Assembly (NCBI GenBank): GCA_947380175.1 | Contig: CANCPZ010000007.1 | Span: 1-32,680 of the forward strand | DNA length: 32,680 nucleotides | Source: Bacteroidota bacterium | GTDB taxonomy: Bacteria > Bacteroidota > Bacteroidia > 2-12-FULL-35-15 | Direction: 5' to 3' | In this document: in pieces, positions 18,987 through 28,023 of the stretch | How positions within the stretch are numbered: the stretch's first letter is position 1 | Layout: every line of letters starts with the position of its first letter | Notes under the pieces: generated by a model | The model's database searches: none | Told to the model about the DNA's origin: nothing | The model's input: the letters and a program-made list of their open reading frames with translations, nothing else | Position numbers and translations under genes: made by a program

Positions 18987-19325
18987 ATGGATTCAACACG
19001 TCAGTTAAAAGTATCGAGATTAATTCAAAAGGAGCTTGGTGAAATATTTCAACGGGAAACACGCTTGTTATTTGGTAATGCATTAATTACTGTAACTCAG
19101 GTGCGCGTAAGTGCCGATTTAAGTGTTGCTAAAGTGTATGTGAGTTTATTTAATTGCACGGATACAAAAGTTTTATTAAAATTAATCCAAGAACATACTA
19201 AAGATGTTCGAATGAAATTGTCGGAACGAATAAAAAAACAGGTACGTATTATTCCGAATTTGGTATTTTTTCAGGATGATTCTTTGGATTATGCCATGCG
19301 AATTGATGAGCTACTTAAAAAGTAA
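18987..19325 (+). CDS. rbfA: Ribosome-binding factor A
   Basis: RQLKVSRLIQKELGEIFQRE...VTQVRVSADLSVAKVYVSLF...RIIPNLVFFQDDSLDYAMRIDELL. Confidence 0.97.
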   Translation: MDSTRQLKVSRLIQKELGEIFQRETRLLFGNALITVTQVRVSADLSVAKVYVSLFNCTDTKVLLKLIQEHTKDVRMKLSERIKKQVRIIPNLVFFQDDSLDYAMRIDELLKK

Positions 19326-19417
19326 AATGCTGATTTAAATATCTGCTTATGTGAGAATTTAAAAATGTTCTTCAGATTTTCAAGTAACCAAAATCAACCA
19401 ACAACAATCAACTAAAA

Positions 19418-20635
19418 TTGAATTTTCCTTTTTTTATAGCTAAACGGTATTTAATTTCCAAAAAGTCTCATAATGCTATTAATATCATTTCTGGTATTTC
19501 TGTTGCCGGAATTTGCATTGGCACAATGGCTTTGGTGATAGTGCTTTCGGCATTTAATGGTTTGTCCGATTTGGTGCAATCTTTTTATAATTCGTTTGAT
19601 GCTGAATTACAAATTACAGCTAAACATGGAAAAACATTTGATTCGAATTTACCTGAAATTCAAAGGCTGAAAAAAATAAATAACATTGTTTATTTTACCG
19701 AAGTGATGGAAGGTAATGCGTTATTAAAATTTAATGATCAGCAATGTATTGCAACAATAAAAGGTGTTAGTAGCGAGTTCGTAAAAATGAGTCACTTTGA
19801 TTCTGTCGTTTATGAAGGATCATTTAATATTTCGAAAAACAACATTGTAATTGGAAAAGGGGTAAGTTACATTTTGCAAACAGGGCCAAACGATAAATTT
19901 AATCCTATTTCAATATATGCTCCAAAACGTAATAATATCAATACTCTTAATCCCGAAGATGGATTAAATGAATCGAAGTCTTACCCTTCTGGAATATTTT
20001 CGATCAATGAAGAGTTTGATAATTATGTAATCATGAATGTGGATAAAGCCCGCGAATTACTTGATTACCCCAACGCAGTAACGTCTATTGAGTTGGGTGT
20101 AAGTAAAGGTAGAAGTGTAGACGAAGTGCAGCACCTAATTACTGATGCTATTGGCGATAAATTTGAAATAAAAAATCGCGAACAGCAAAATGCCATGTTT
20201 TACAAAACGTTGAAAACAGAAAAATTGTGGACCTTTATCATCTTAATATTTATACTTGTTATAGCTACATTTAGTGTTATTGGTTCGCTAGCCATGTTAA
20301 TCATCGAAAAGAAAAAGGATATTGGTATTATGCATAATATGGGTGCTGATATTAAACGTATTCAAAAAATATTTTTAATGGAAGGTATGTTAATTACTAT
20401 AATTGGAGTAGGGGTAGGATTGATTTTAGGTGCAGTTATTTGCTGGTTGCAAATGAGGTTTTCTCTGGTGAAAATATCTGCAGATATAGATGCACCAGCA
20501 TATCCCGTTAATATGATAGCATCCGACTTTGTTAAGATTATAGCTGTTGTTTTATTGATAGGTTTTTTTGCTGCCTGGTACCCAGTAAGTGTTTTTACAA
20601 AAAAACATTTGAAATATAATAGCTTTGTTAAGTAG
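19418..20635 (+). CDS. LolC/LolE-like lipoprotein-releasing ABC permease (FtsX family)
   Basis: FFIAKRYLISKKSHNAINIISGISVAGICIGTMALVIVLSAFNGL and C-terminal FtsX-type TM block (IGSLAMLIIEKKKDIGIMHNMGAD). TTG start. Confidence 0.93.
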   Translation: MNFPFFIAKRYLISKKSHNAINIISGISVAGICIGTMALVIVLSAFNGLSDLVQSFYNSFDAELQITAKHGKTFDSNLPEIQRLKKINNIVYFTEVMEGNALLKFNDQQCIATIKGVSSEFVKMSHFDSVVYEGSFNISKNNIVIGKGVSYILQTGPNDKFNPISIYAPKRNNINTLNPEDGLNESKSYPSGIFSINEEFDNYVIMNVDKARELLDYPNAVTSIELGVSKGRSVDEVQHLITDAIGDKFEIKNREQQNAMFYKTLKTEKLWTFIILIFILVIATFSVIGSLAMLIIEKKKDIGIMHNMGADIKRIQKIFLMEGMLITIIGVGVGLILGAVICWLQMRFSLVKISADIDAPAYPVNMIASDFVKIIAVVLLIGFFAAWYPVSVFTKKHLKYNSFVK

Positions 20636-20669
20636 TTTAATTTTCTTGTTTCTGTATTCTTTGTATTCA

Positions 20670-20686
20670 ATGTTTTTTTAAAACAT
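20670..20686 (+). terminator. Weak AT-only hairpin after the LolC/E-like gene
   Basis: ATGTTTT-TTT-AAAACAT, low GC. Confidence 0.3.
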
Positions 20687-20780
20687 AAAACATCTTTTTC
20701 TTTCTCAAATAAATATCCTCGCTCACTTTCAATTTCTTTATAATTTGAAAAGACTTTTTTATTACTCTTAAAACGAAATA

Positions 20781-21338
20781 TTAACCCTTTTTTACAAATT
20801 TTGTAAGTATTACAATTGTTTGTTCATTAATCTTGCCTTCTATTTGTTCGGCATTATCACTTACCAATTTAATTTTTTTAACAACTGTCCCTTTCGAAGC
20901 TGTAAAATTTGTTCCTTTTACATTTAAGGCTTGTGTAAGAACTACATTATCGCCAGTTTCAAGAATATTTCCGTACGCATCCTTATGCACATCGGGCACT
21001 TCAAAAGCGCTTAAAGCCCACTGAATAGTATTTTCATCTAAATCAACAGAGCTAATCAAATCGCTTGACCAGGATTCTTCTTTAAATTGATGAAGCAATC
21101 TATAACTCAAAGCCTTTACGCTATCAAATGGACTCCAAATACTGCCTTCTAAACAACGCCAGTGAAATGCTGAATTTGAATCCCCCATTGCATTTATACA
21201 GGTTTCGCAAACTGCAACCTGGTTGTCTATCGAATCATCACTTTTTGGACTCACAGTATATTCAGTAGTTGCAATTTCGGTATTGCATAACTCGCACAAA
21301 TCTTGATTTCTTTCTTTTAATTGTTGGCTAATTGACAT
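20781..21338 (-). CDS. PhnA domain-containing protein
   Basis: N-terminal zinc-ribbon-like CELCNTEI...CETCINAM and C-terminal PhnA core VPDVHKDAYGNILETGDNVVLTQALNVKGTNFTASKGTVVKKIKLVSDNAEQIEGKINEQTIVILTKFVKK. Confidence 0.9.
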   Translation of the reverse strand: MSISQQLKERNQDLCELCNTEIATTEYTVSPKSDDSIDNQVAVCETCINAMGDSNSAFHWRCLEGSIWSPFDSVKALSYRLLHQFKEESWSSDLISSVDLDENTIQWALSAFEVPDVHKDAYGNILETGDNVVLTQALNVKGTNFTASKGTVVKKIKLVSDNAEQIEGKINEQTIVILTKFVKKG

Positions 21339-21507
21339 AATTAATTTGAATTTATAATTTAATAGTGGTAAAGATTAGAGGTGAATACTTTTAAACAAAA
21401 GTATAAGATATTTTATAGAATTTTTTTTAAAATTAACTTAATTAACAGTATTTTTTAAATTGGTATGCTAATTAATTTTTTTTATTTTAAATAATCTTCA
21501 ACTCAAT

Positions 21508-21543
21508 AAAAAAAGTGTTCAGTTTTAAATTGAGCACTTTTTT
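21508..21543 (-). terminator. Intrinsic terminator downstream of the PepSY-like gene
   Basis: AAAAAAGTGTTCA / TGAGCACTTTTTT hairpin with one G-T wobble. A-run on one side and T-run on the other, so possibly bidirectional. Confidence 0.8.
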
Positions 21544-21556
21544 ATTGTAAATAAAA

Positions 21557-22009
21557 TTATTTTTTATCATCGTTGTCTTTTGCTTCAACCACTTTTTTGA
21601 CAAAAGCTCCAGAAGCATCAAAAATATAATCAGCATCGTCAATTTCTGCTTCAAATGTTACTTTCCCTTCAGCATCAGTTATTTTAGAAGCTTCGTTTAT
21701 TTTTTTATCTAACAGGTTTTTTTTACAATAATCAGAGACACTTTTTGGTAACTCACTTAAAGCAATTTCAGATTCTGTTTCAGTAATGTTTCCATTTACA
21801 TCCATCAATACCGATGTTTCTACTTTATTTAAATCAAATTCTGCTTCATATTTTCCATTTTCCATTTCCCACTTAGCTGCTTTAATTGCTGGGTATTTTT
21901 TTGCAAATGCAGCTTTAACTCTTGCTGGCACTTCCGATTCTTTCATTTTTTGAGCGTTGGCTGTGATTGCTATTAATCCGATTGCCAAAAAGAAAATTAT
22001 TTTTTTCAT
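21557..22009 (-). CDS. Secreted PepSY-like domain protein
   Basis: Signal peptide; tandem pattern VPARVKAAFAKKYPAIKAAKWEMENGKYEAEFDLN and LPKSVSDYCKKNL...TFEAEIDDADYIFDASGAFVKK. Confidence 0.85.
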   Translation of the reverse strand: MKKIIFFLAIGLIAITANAQKMKESEVPARVKAAFAKKYPAIKAAKWEMENGKYEAEFDLNKVETSVLMDVNGNITETESEIALSELPKSVSDYCKKNLLDKKINEASKITDAEGKVTFEAEIDDADYIFDASGAFVKKVVEAKDNDDKK

Positions 22010-22073
22010 GGTTCTGTTTTTTGGTTTTAAATTATTACTTAAATATAAAATTTAATTCTGTTTAAAATAGTCA

Positions 22074-24239
22074 CTAAATTTTAAGTTTAATGGATAAATT
22101 AAAAACTCGCCCTTCTACAGGGCCCCATAATGGTTTAATTATCGGTTGTTGTTTTGTGCCTTCAATTAATGATTCGTATTGAGATTGTCGAACATCCAAT
22201 AGGTTTTCACAATTTAAAACAATGCTTACTCTTTTTAATTTACGTTCAACCATTGCGGCCATAAATAAAAAATTAGGCACTTTTTTATTGTTATATAGAT
22301 ATTGATTAGCTGAATAAGACGCTTCAATACCTGCTCTCCATTTGCCTTCAATTTCATAAGATAAGGTTGAAGATAATTTATCCTTTGGATTAAAAGGCAT
22401 GTTGAAATTTATAGTGGAATAAACCTGTTTCGATTCTGTATGATTATACCCTAAATACAAAGCAATTTCATCAAGTGCTAAACGAATATAGGTATCTGTA
22501 CCATAACTATTGGTCGTATAGTTATCGTTTTTAGTAAATAGATTTCCGGAGGCGTCGCTCCATAAAATAATAGGATTTGAAATAGTAGTATAATAAAATG
22601 CTTGATTTAGTTCAAATGTTAAATCTTCAAATAACACTGTATGGTAATTTATGTCGGCATTTGCACCGTGAGAATTTTCTGATTTTATAGCTTTTGTTTG
22701 GTTTTGTAATCCTATTGATGGTTCAGCAATGTCAAATATATTAGGCGTTTTGTAACCACTACCTGTTGCTAGTCTGATTGAAAATTTTGGCCCATTTTTA
22801 TAAAATAGAGAAAGTCTGGGTAATAAAAAATTACCATAATTTGAATTTATATCATAACGTAAACCTATTTGTAAAGACAGTTTTTTAAATACCTGCCAAT
22901 CTTCTTGGAAAAATAAACCATTTGTTTGATTGCTATAATTTTTAAAATTGATAGCATCACTTTTTTGAAGAATAAAGTTTTCTGAAATAAAATTTATTCC
23001 GAAAACAAGAGTGTGTTTATTTAGTAATAGCAAATCATTTATTTCACTGTAGCTGGAATATTGGGTGCCATTAAAAATAAATTCCGAATAATTTACATTC
23101 CTCTGAAACGAGCTTCCCGAAATTTTAATATTGAGGGAGTTATTTTTAGAAAAATGTTTTATTAAACTAAAATCAACGGTATTTCTAAATAAAAATTCTT
23201 TTTGTAAAAATTGATGAATAGTATCAGCACCCTTTTTTACAGCAATTAGATCACCTCCTTTTCTTTCGTCGTAATTGGTTGTAAACCCAACAATAATTTC
23301 TGTTTTTTTATTAGGGTTAAAAAATAGGCGAGGGTGAATGCTGTAATTTTTATCTGTTGGTATATCTGTAAATCCATCACCATTAATGTCTTTGGCTTGC
23401 TTAATGTTTGCTCCAGCAAATAAAGTAGCACCTGTTTTTTTTCGTTTGCCTGAAAAAAAAGTATTTATATTTCCTTCACCAATGCTTGTTGCATTTAATA
23501 TGATTGTACCTTGAGCCGAATCTGTTGGTTGTTTAGATATAAAATTAATAAGACCTCCAATAGCGCCACCACCATATAAAGTAGAAGCCGATCCTTTAAT
23601 AATTTCAACTTGTTTTAAATCTAATGGGGGAATCGATAAAACACCTAAGCTGCCTGAAAATCCTCCAAACAAAGGTAATCCATCGCGCATAATTTGTGTA
23701 TACTTTGAATCTAATCCTTGCATCCTTATTGCGTCATTGCCATTTACTAAATTTGTTCGCTGAATTGTAATGATTGATAAATCGCCTAAAATGCTTGAAA
23801 CATTGCTTGGAACAATGGTGCTTTCTTCGTCCATGTCTTCTTGTCCCAAAACCTCTACTTTTGTTGGCAAATCATCTATTCGAGAATTTGTTCGGGTAGA
23901 GCTAACCGTAATTTCTTCTAAATCATTTTGTATTGCAACTAAATAAATGGGTAACGAATTACTCTGTTTATTAGGGAAATCAATCATAAATTCCCTTTTT
24001 TTATATCCAATTAAGTATAAATTTATTTTTTGGTTCCCATCAGGTATATTATAAATTTTAATCAAGCCATTTGCATCTGAAATTGCATTTAGGTTTGTGT
24101 TTTCAATAGTTACCGATACTCCAAATAACGTTTCGTTCGTAACACTATCTTTTACTAAAGCGGAAAATGTATTTTGACTATAAATTGAAACAGATGATTG
24201 AATTATAAAAACGAAGCATATTAATTTAGTTTTCGTCAA
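22074..24239 (-). CDS. TonB-dependent receptor with N-terminal carboxypeptidase-regulatory-like domain
   Basis: CarboxypepD_reg-like start (VKDSVTNETLFGVSVTIENTNLNAISDANGLIKIYNIPDG), plug (EEITVSSTRTNSRIDDLPTKVEVLGQEDM...GLDSKYTQIMRDGLPLFGG...IIKGSASTLYGGGAIGGLINFISK), C-terminal beta-barrel strand ending in aromatic/hydrophobic residues. Confidence 0.95.
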   Translation of the reverse strand: MTKTKLICFVFIIQSSVSIYSQNTFSALVKDSVTNETLFGVSVTIENTNLNAISDANGLIKIYNIPDGNQKINLYLIGYKKREFMIDFPNKQSNSLPIYLVAIQNDLEEITVSSTRTNSRIDDLPTKVEVLGQEDMDEESTIVPSNVSSILGDLSIITIQRTNLVNGNDAIRMQGLDSKYTQIMRDGLPLFGGFSGSLGVLSIPPLDLKQVEIIKGSASTLYGGGAIGGLINFISKQPTDSAQGTIILNATSIGEGNINTFFSGKRKKTGATLFAGANIKQAKDINGDGFTDIPTDKNYSIHPRLFFNPNKKTEIIVGFTTNYDERKGGDLIAVKKGADTIHQFLQKEFLFRNTVDFSLIKHFSKNNSLNIKISGSSFQRNVNYSEFIFNGTQYSSYSEINDLLLLNKHTLVFGINFISENFILQKSDAINFKNYSNQTNGLFFQEDWQVFKKLSLQIGLRYDINSNYGNFLLPRLSLFYKNGPKFSIRLATGSGYKTPNIFDIAEPSIGLQNQTKAIKSENSHGANADINYHTVLFEDLTFELNQAFYYTTISNPIILWSDASGNLFTKNDNYTTNSYGTDTYIRLALDEIALYLGYNHTESKQVYSTINFNMPFNPKDKLSSTLSYEIEGKWRAGIEASYSANQYLYNNKKVPNFLFMAAMVERKLKRVSIVLNCENLLDVRQSQYESLIEGTKQQPIIKPLWGPVEGRVFNLSIKLKI

Positions 24240-24277
24240 GGTAATTTGAATTTTAAATTAAATCTTGTTAATTATAA

Positions 24278-24301
24278 TTTTATTATGCAAGCATAATAAA
24301 A
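24278..24301. promoter_or_regulatory. Perfect 24-bp palindrome upstream of the TonB receptor, candidate operator
   Basis: TTTTATTATGC-AA-GCATAATAAAA, 11-bp arms, located about 38 nt upstream of the receptor's TTG start. Confidence 0.5.
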
Positions 24302-24446
24302 TGCACTGTTGTGTTTTTTGATAAAAAAATAATCTAAAAACTAACTCAAAAAACTAATAACATTGCAATTGTATTATATTGCTCTAAAGTCAATTAAATA
24401 TAACACAGAGAAGCTTCTTTAATTAACATTTTTTTATTTAAGTGTT

Positions 24447-27284
24447 TTAGTTACTTAGTTTATTTCCATTGCTATCTAATTCTATTATTTCATATCCCAA
24501 TTTAGATAGTGGCTCATATACTTTTGCTTTATCGCCTACAACTAAAATCGACATATTATTATATGGTAAGTGTTTTTTAGCAAGCTCGTCAACCTCTGAT
24601 TTTGTCATTGCTTTAAGCACTTCGTTTTGTTTTTCAGTATAAGCTTTGTCTAAATTGTAATCCATTATATTTTTAATAAATCCAGCTTTTTGGCGTGCTG
24701 TTTCATATTTTAATGCTTCGCTTTGTCCCATAGATTTTTTTGTGAAATTTAATTCATCTTCAGTAATTCCATTGTCAGCATATTGCTTTATTTCTTTCAT
24801 AAACTGTACAATCGAACTATCTGTCGCATTACCTCTAACACCTGCACTTGCTACAAATGGTCCAATAAATTTATTTCCTAAAAATCCTGAACGAGCACCA
24901 TACGTCCATCCTTTAGCTTCACGTAAATTCATATTTATTCGACTATTAAAAGCTCCACCTAAAATATAATTTGAAATACCTGTCTTGTAAAATTCGCCTG
25001 TAGCATCATATTGCATTGCCATGTAGCCAATTCGTATTTCGGATTGAGGAGCTTTATCTTTATTTACAAAATAAATTTTTGTTTTATCAATTGATGGTAA
25101 AGCTGGCTCTGTTGTGTGTACGATGGTATTACTTTTCCAATTTTTTAAGAAAGTTAATTTCGGAATAACGGCTTCTTGTTCAATATCACCAACTATTACA
25201 GTTGATGATATGGTTGGTGAAAAATTATCAGCATAATATTTCTTTACATCTTCCAATGTAATAGCATTTACCGATTCTTTAGTTCCCATGGTAGGAATAC
25301 TCATTATATGATCGTTTCCATACATTAATTTTGCAAAAACATTATTTGCAATCGTCGTTGCTTGTGTCGATTGGCTCGCAATTGCCTCTAATTGCTGTTT
25401 TTTATTTAATTCAAATTCTTCTTTATCGAATTTAGGGTGAAATAAAATTTCTTTAGCAATTTCTAAAGTAGCATCAATGTTTTTTGTTAATGATGAAATG
25501 TAAGCAACAATTTCGTTCCCGTTATTTATAATGCTAACAGTACTTCCAATCTTTTCAAGCATCTCGCCAATCTCTTCTGCCGAATGTTTTGTGGTTGATT
25601 CACTCATAATACTTGTTAGTAATTGCGAAATTCCTGCCTGGTTTTTATTCTCGTACCTGTGACCAGCTTCAATATTTAATTGAATTGTAATACTTGGGAT
25701 TTCATCACTTTTTGACCCGATTAATTTTAATCCGTTATCAAATTTTTTAGTCCAAAAAATGGGTGATTTTACAATTGGATTTGCTCCTGAAGCAGGTTTT
25801 TTATTTCTATCAAAATTTTCGTTCGCTTTATTATAAACCAAGCCTTTGTATTCTGATCCTTCTGGTGCATTAATGTTACGTACAGGTGGTGTGTAATTGT
25901 CTGTTTTTACTATTAAATCTTTTTTACCTTTTGGATAAATACTTAAAATAACGGCATATTTATTTTTTATATATTTATTATAAACTCGCATTATATCCTC
26001 TTTTGTTACCTTATTATATCGCTCCATTTCTTTTGTAATATAATTGGGGTTGCCTGTAAATGTTTGATAATAGGCAAGTTTAGCTCCTTTCCCTTGTACG
26101 CTTGATAGCGAATTAATCATTTGAGATTCAAATCCAGCTAAGAATTTTTTAATGTCTTCGTCATTTACACCCCGTTTTTCGAATTGAAGAAGAGATGCTC
26201 GAACTAACGAGTCCATTTGTGCAAGTGTTTTGTCTGGGAATGTTCGTACGGTTATTTCAAATTCTCCACCCAATTCTTGACCCCCATTGCTTATACTTGC
26301 AAACTGGGCCATTTGTGATTTTTCAAAATTTTGATAAAAAATAGATGATTTGCTTCCCGCTAAAACATCTGCTAAAACGTCAAGTGGTGCCTCATCTTCA
26401 GCTCTTGATGCAACAGTTGGAAATGTATAGGTAACTTGTGGAGCCCGAATATTATCTTCATATGAAATGTAACGATCTTTGTCTAAAACAACAGGAGCAA
26501 CTATTTGTGGACTAACGGCAGGACACATCGGTATTGAACCAAAATATTTTTCTGCAAGTTTAATTACTTCAGCTGCATTTACATCACCACATATTGTTAA
26601 TGTTGCATTGTTAGGACCATACCAGCGTAAGAAAAAGTTTTTTAAGTCCATTACATTTACTCTGTTTAAATCTTCGATGTAGCCGATAGTTTGCCATGAA
26701 TACGGGTGATTTGTAGGGTACATAGCAGCACCTACTTTTTCACCTGCAACACCATAAGGGCGATTGTCGTAGTTCTGTCCACGTTCATTTTTAACCGTTT
26801 CGCGTTGATTTTCAAATTTTACTTGTGTTACAGAATCCAATAAAAACCCCATTCTATCAGATTCTAACCACATTCCAATTTCTAATTGATTCGATGGTAG
26901 TACTTCAAAATAATTGGTTCGTTCGGTATTTGTCGTGCCATTCAAGGTTCCTCCAGCTTCTGTTACACATTTAAAATGTTCGCCTTTCCCAACATGTTCC
27001 GAACCTTGAAACATCATGTGTTCAAAAAAGTGAGCAAAACCTGAACGTCCTTCTTGTTCTCTTGAAGAGCCAACATGATAGGTAACGTCAACGTATACAA
27101 TTGGGTCGGAATGGTCTTCGGCAACAATAATAGTTAAGCCATTTGCTAATTTATATTTTTCGTAAGGTATTAAAAGCTCATTTCCCTTGCGGGATACTTT
27201 TTCAATAAGTTTTGTTTGTGCAGATGAAGTATTTGCAAATAATGCAATTAATACGATTGATAAAATAACACTAATTTTTTTCAT
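24447..27284 (-). CDS. M16 family zinc metallopeptidase, two-domain
   Basis: HxxEH motif GFAHFFEHMMFQGS; second M16 repeat from IFWTKKFDNGLKLIGSKSDEIPSITIQLNIEAG; GWTYGARS signature. Confidence 0.96.
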   Translation of the reverse strand: MKKISVILSIVLIALFANTSSAQTKLIEKVSRKGNELLIPYEKYKLANGLTIIVAEDHSDPIVYVDVTYHVGSSREQEGRSGFAHFFEHMMFQGSEHVGKGEHFKCVTEAGGTLNGTTNTERTNYFEVLPSNQLEIGMWLESDRMGFLLDSVTQVKFENQRETVKNERGQNYDNRPYGVAGEKVGAAMYPTNHPYSWQTIGYIEDLNRVNVMDLKNFFLRWYGPNNATLTICGDVNAAEVIKLAEKYFGSIPMCPAVSPQIVAPVVLDKDRYISYEDNIRAPQVTYTFPTVASRAEDEAPLDVLADVLAGSKSSIFYQNFEKSQMAQFASISNGGQELGGEFEITVRTFPDKTLAQMDSLVRASLLQFEKRGVNDEDIKKFLAGFESQMINSLSSVQGKGAKLAYYQTFTGNPNYITKEMERYNKVTKEDIMRVYNKYIKNKYAVILSIYPKGKKDLIVKTDNYTPPVRNINAPEGSEYKGLVYNKANENFDRNKKPASGANPIVKSPIFWTKKFDNGLKLIGSKSDEIPSITIQLNIEAGHRYENKNQAGISQLLTSIMSESTTKHSAEEIGEMLEKIGSTVSIINNGNEIVAYISSLTKNIDATLEIAKEILFHPKFDKEEFELNKKQQLEAIASQSTQATTIANNVFAKLMYGNDHIMSIPTMGTKESVNAITLEDVKKYYADNFSPTISSTVIVGDIEQEAVIPKLTFLKNWKSNTIVHTTEPALPSIDKTKIYFVNKDKAPQSEIRIGYMAMQYDATGEFYKTGISNYILGGAFNSRINMNLREAKGWTYGARSGFLGNKFIGPFVASAGVRGNATDSSIVQFMKEIKQYADNGITEDELNFTKKSMGQSEALKYETARQKAGFIKNIMDYNLDKAYTEKQNEVLKAMTKSEVDELAKKHLPYNNMSILVVGDKAKVYEPLSKLGYEIIELDSNGNKLSN

Positions 27285-27392
27285 TGGTCTGTTTTTTAAT
27301 TTACAACAAATATATTCATTTATGATAGAAAATGAAGTTTATTACCTTTGGGTTTTTAACAGATTTTACATATTTCATTGCCACAAAATATG

Positions 27393-27400
27393 TAAATTTG
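27393..27400 (+). promoter_or_regulatory. Candidate -7 element upstream of the bacilliredoxin gene
   Basis: TAAATTTG matches TAnnTTTG, 40 nt before ATG 27441. No well-spaced -33 element seen. Confidence 0.35.
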
Positions 27401-27440
27401 TAACCATAAAAATATTTTTCAACTATTAAATATAAATATC

Positions 27441-27851
27441 ATGTATCCAGAAAGTATAGTAATGCCGATGAAATCTGAATTAGTAACCGTTGGCTTCGAA
27501 GATTTAACAACACCAGATGCTGTAAATGCAGCAATTAATAGTAAAGGTACAACATTGGTTGTTGTAAATTCTGTGTGTGGTTGTGCTGCAGGTGCAGCTC
27601 GCCCTGGAGTAAAATTGGCTGTTTCGGGAGCTAAACGACCAGATAAAATAACGACAGTTTTTGCTGGCTTTGATACCGAAGCAGTTGCAGAGGCTCGTAA
27701 ACATTTTGCTCCATATCCTCCATCTTCACCTGCAATTGCATTGTTTAAAGATGGCAGCTTAGTTCATTTTGTTGAGCGTCATCATATTGAAGGACGAAGT
27801 GCACAGATGATTGCAGATAATTTACAAATGGCTTTTGCTGAATTTTGTTAA
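27441..27851 (+). CDS. BrxA/BrxB family bacilliredoxin (YphP/YqiW type)
   Basis: VVVNSVCGCAAGAARPGVKLA CGC motif and C-terminal ALFKDGSLVHFVERHHIEGRSAQMIADNLQMAFAEFC. Confidence 0.95.
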   Translation: MYPESIVMPMKSELVTVGFEDLTTPDAVNAAINSKGTTLVVVNSVCGCAAGAARPGVKLAVSGAKRPDKITTVFAGFDTEAVAEARKHFAPYPPSSPAIALFKDGSLVHFVERHHIEGRSAQMIADNLQMAFAEFC

Positions 27852-27870
27852 GTATAATTTTATTAAAAAT

Positions 27871-27904
27871 AAAACTCCCAATAATTAAATTTATTGGGAG
27901 TTTT
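27871..27904 (+). terminator. Intrinsic terminator after the bacilliredoxin gene
   Basis: Perfect 14-bp stem AAAACTCCCAATAA / TTATTGGGAGTTTT with 6-nt loop and a trailing T. Confidence 0.88.
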
Positions 27905-28023
27905 TGCTCCTTACCTTGTATTGATTTTATGCATCATTCTAAAAAATTAGTGATGTGTTATGTAAAAAAAACATCAAGTCTTATATAGTTAATTGAGTAA
28001 AATCATCTTATTTGTAATTCGTT

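Noticed and set aside
26479-26682. Plus-strand ORF inside the M16 peptidase
   Set aside because: Antisense to a highly conserved coding region, no motif.
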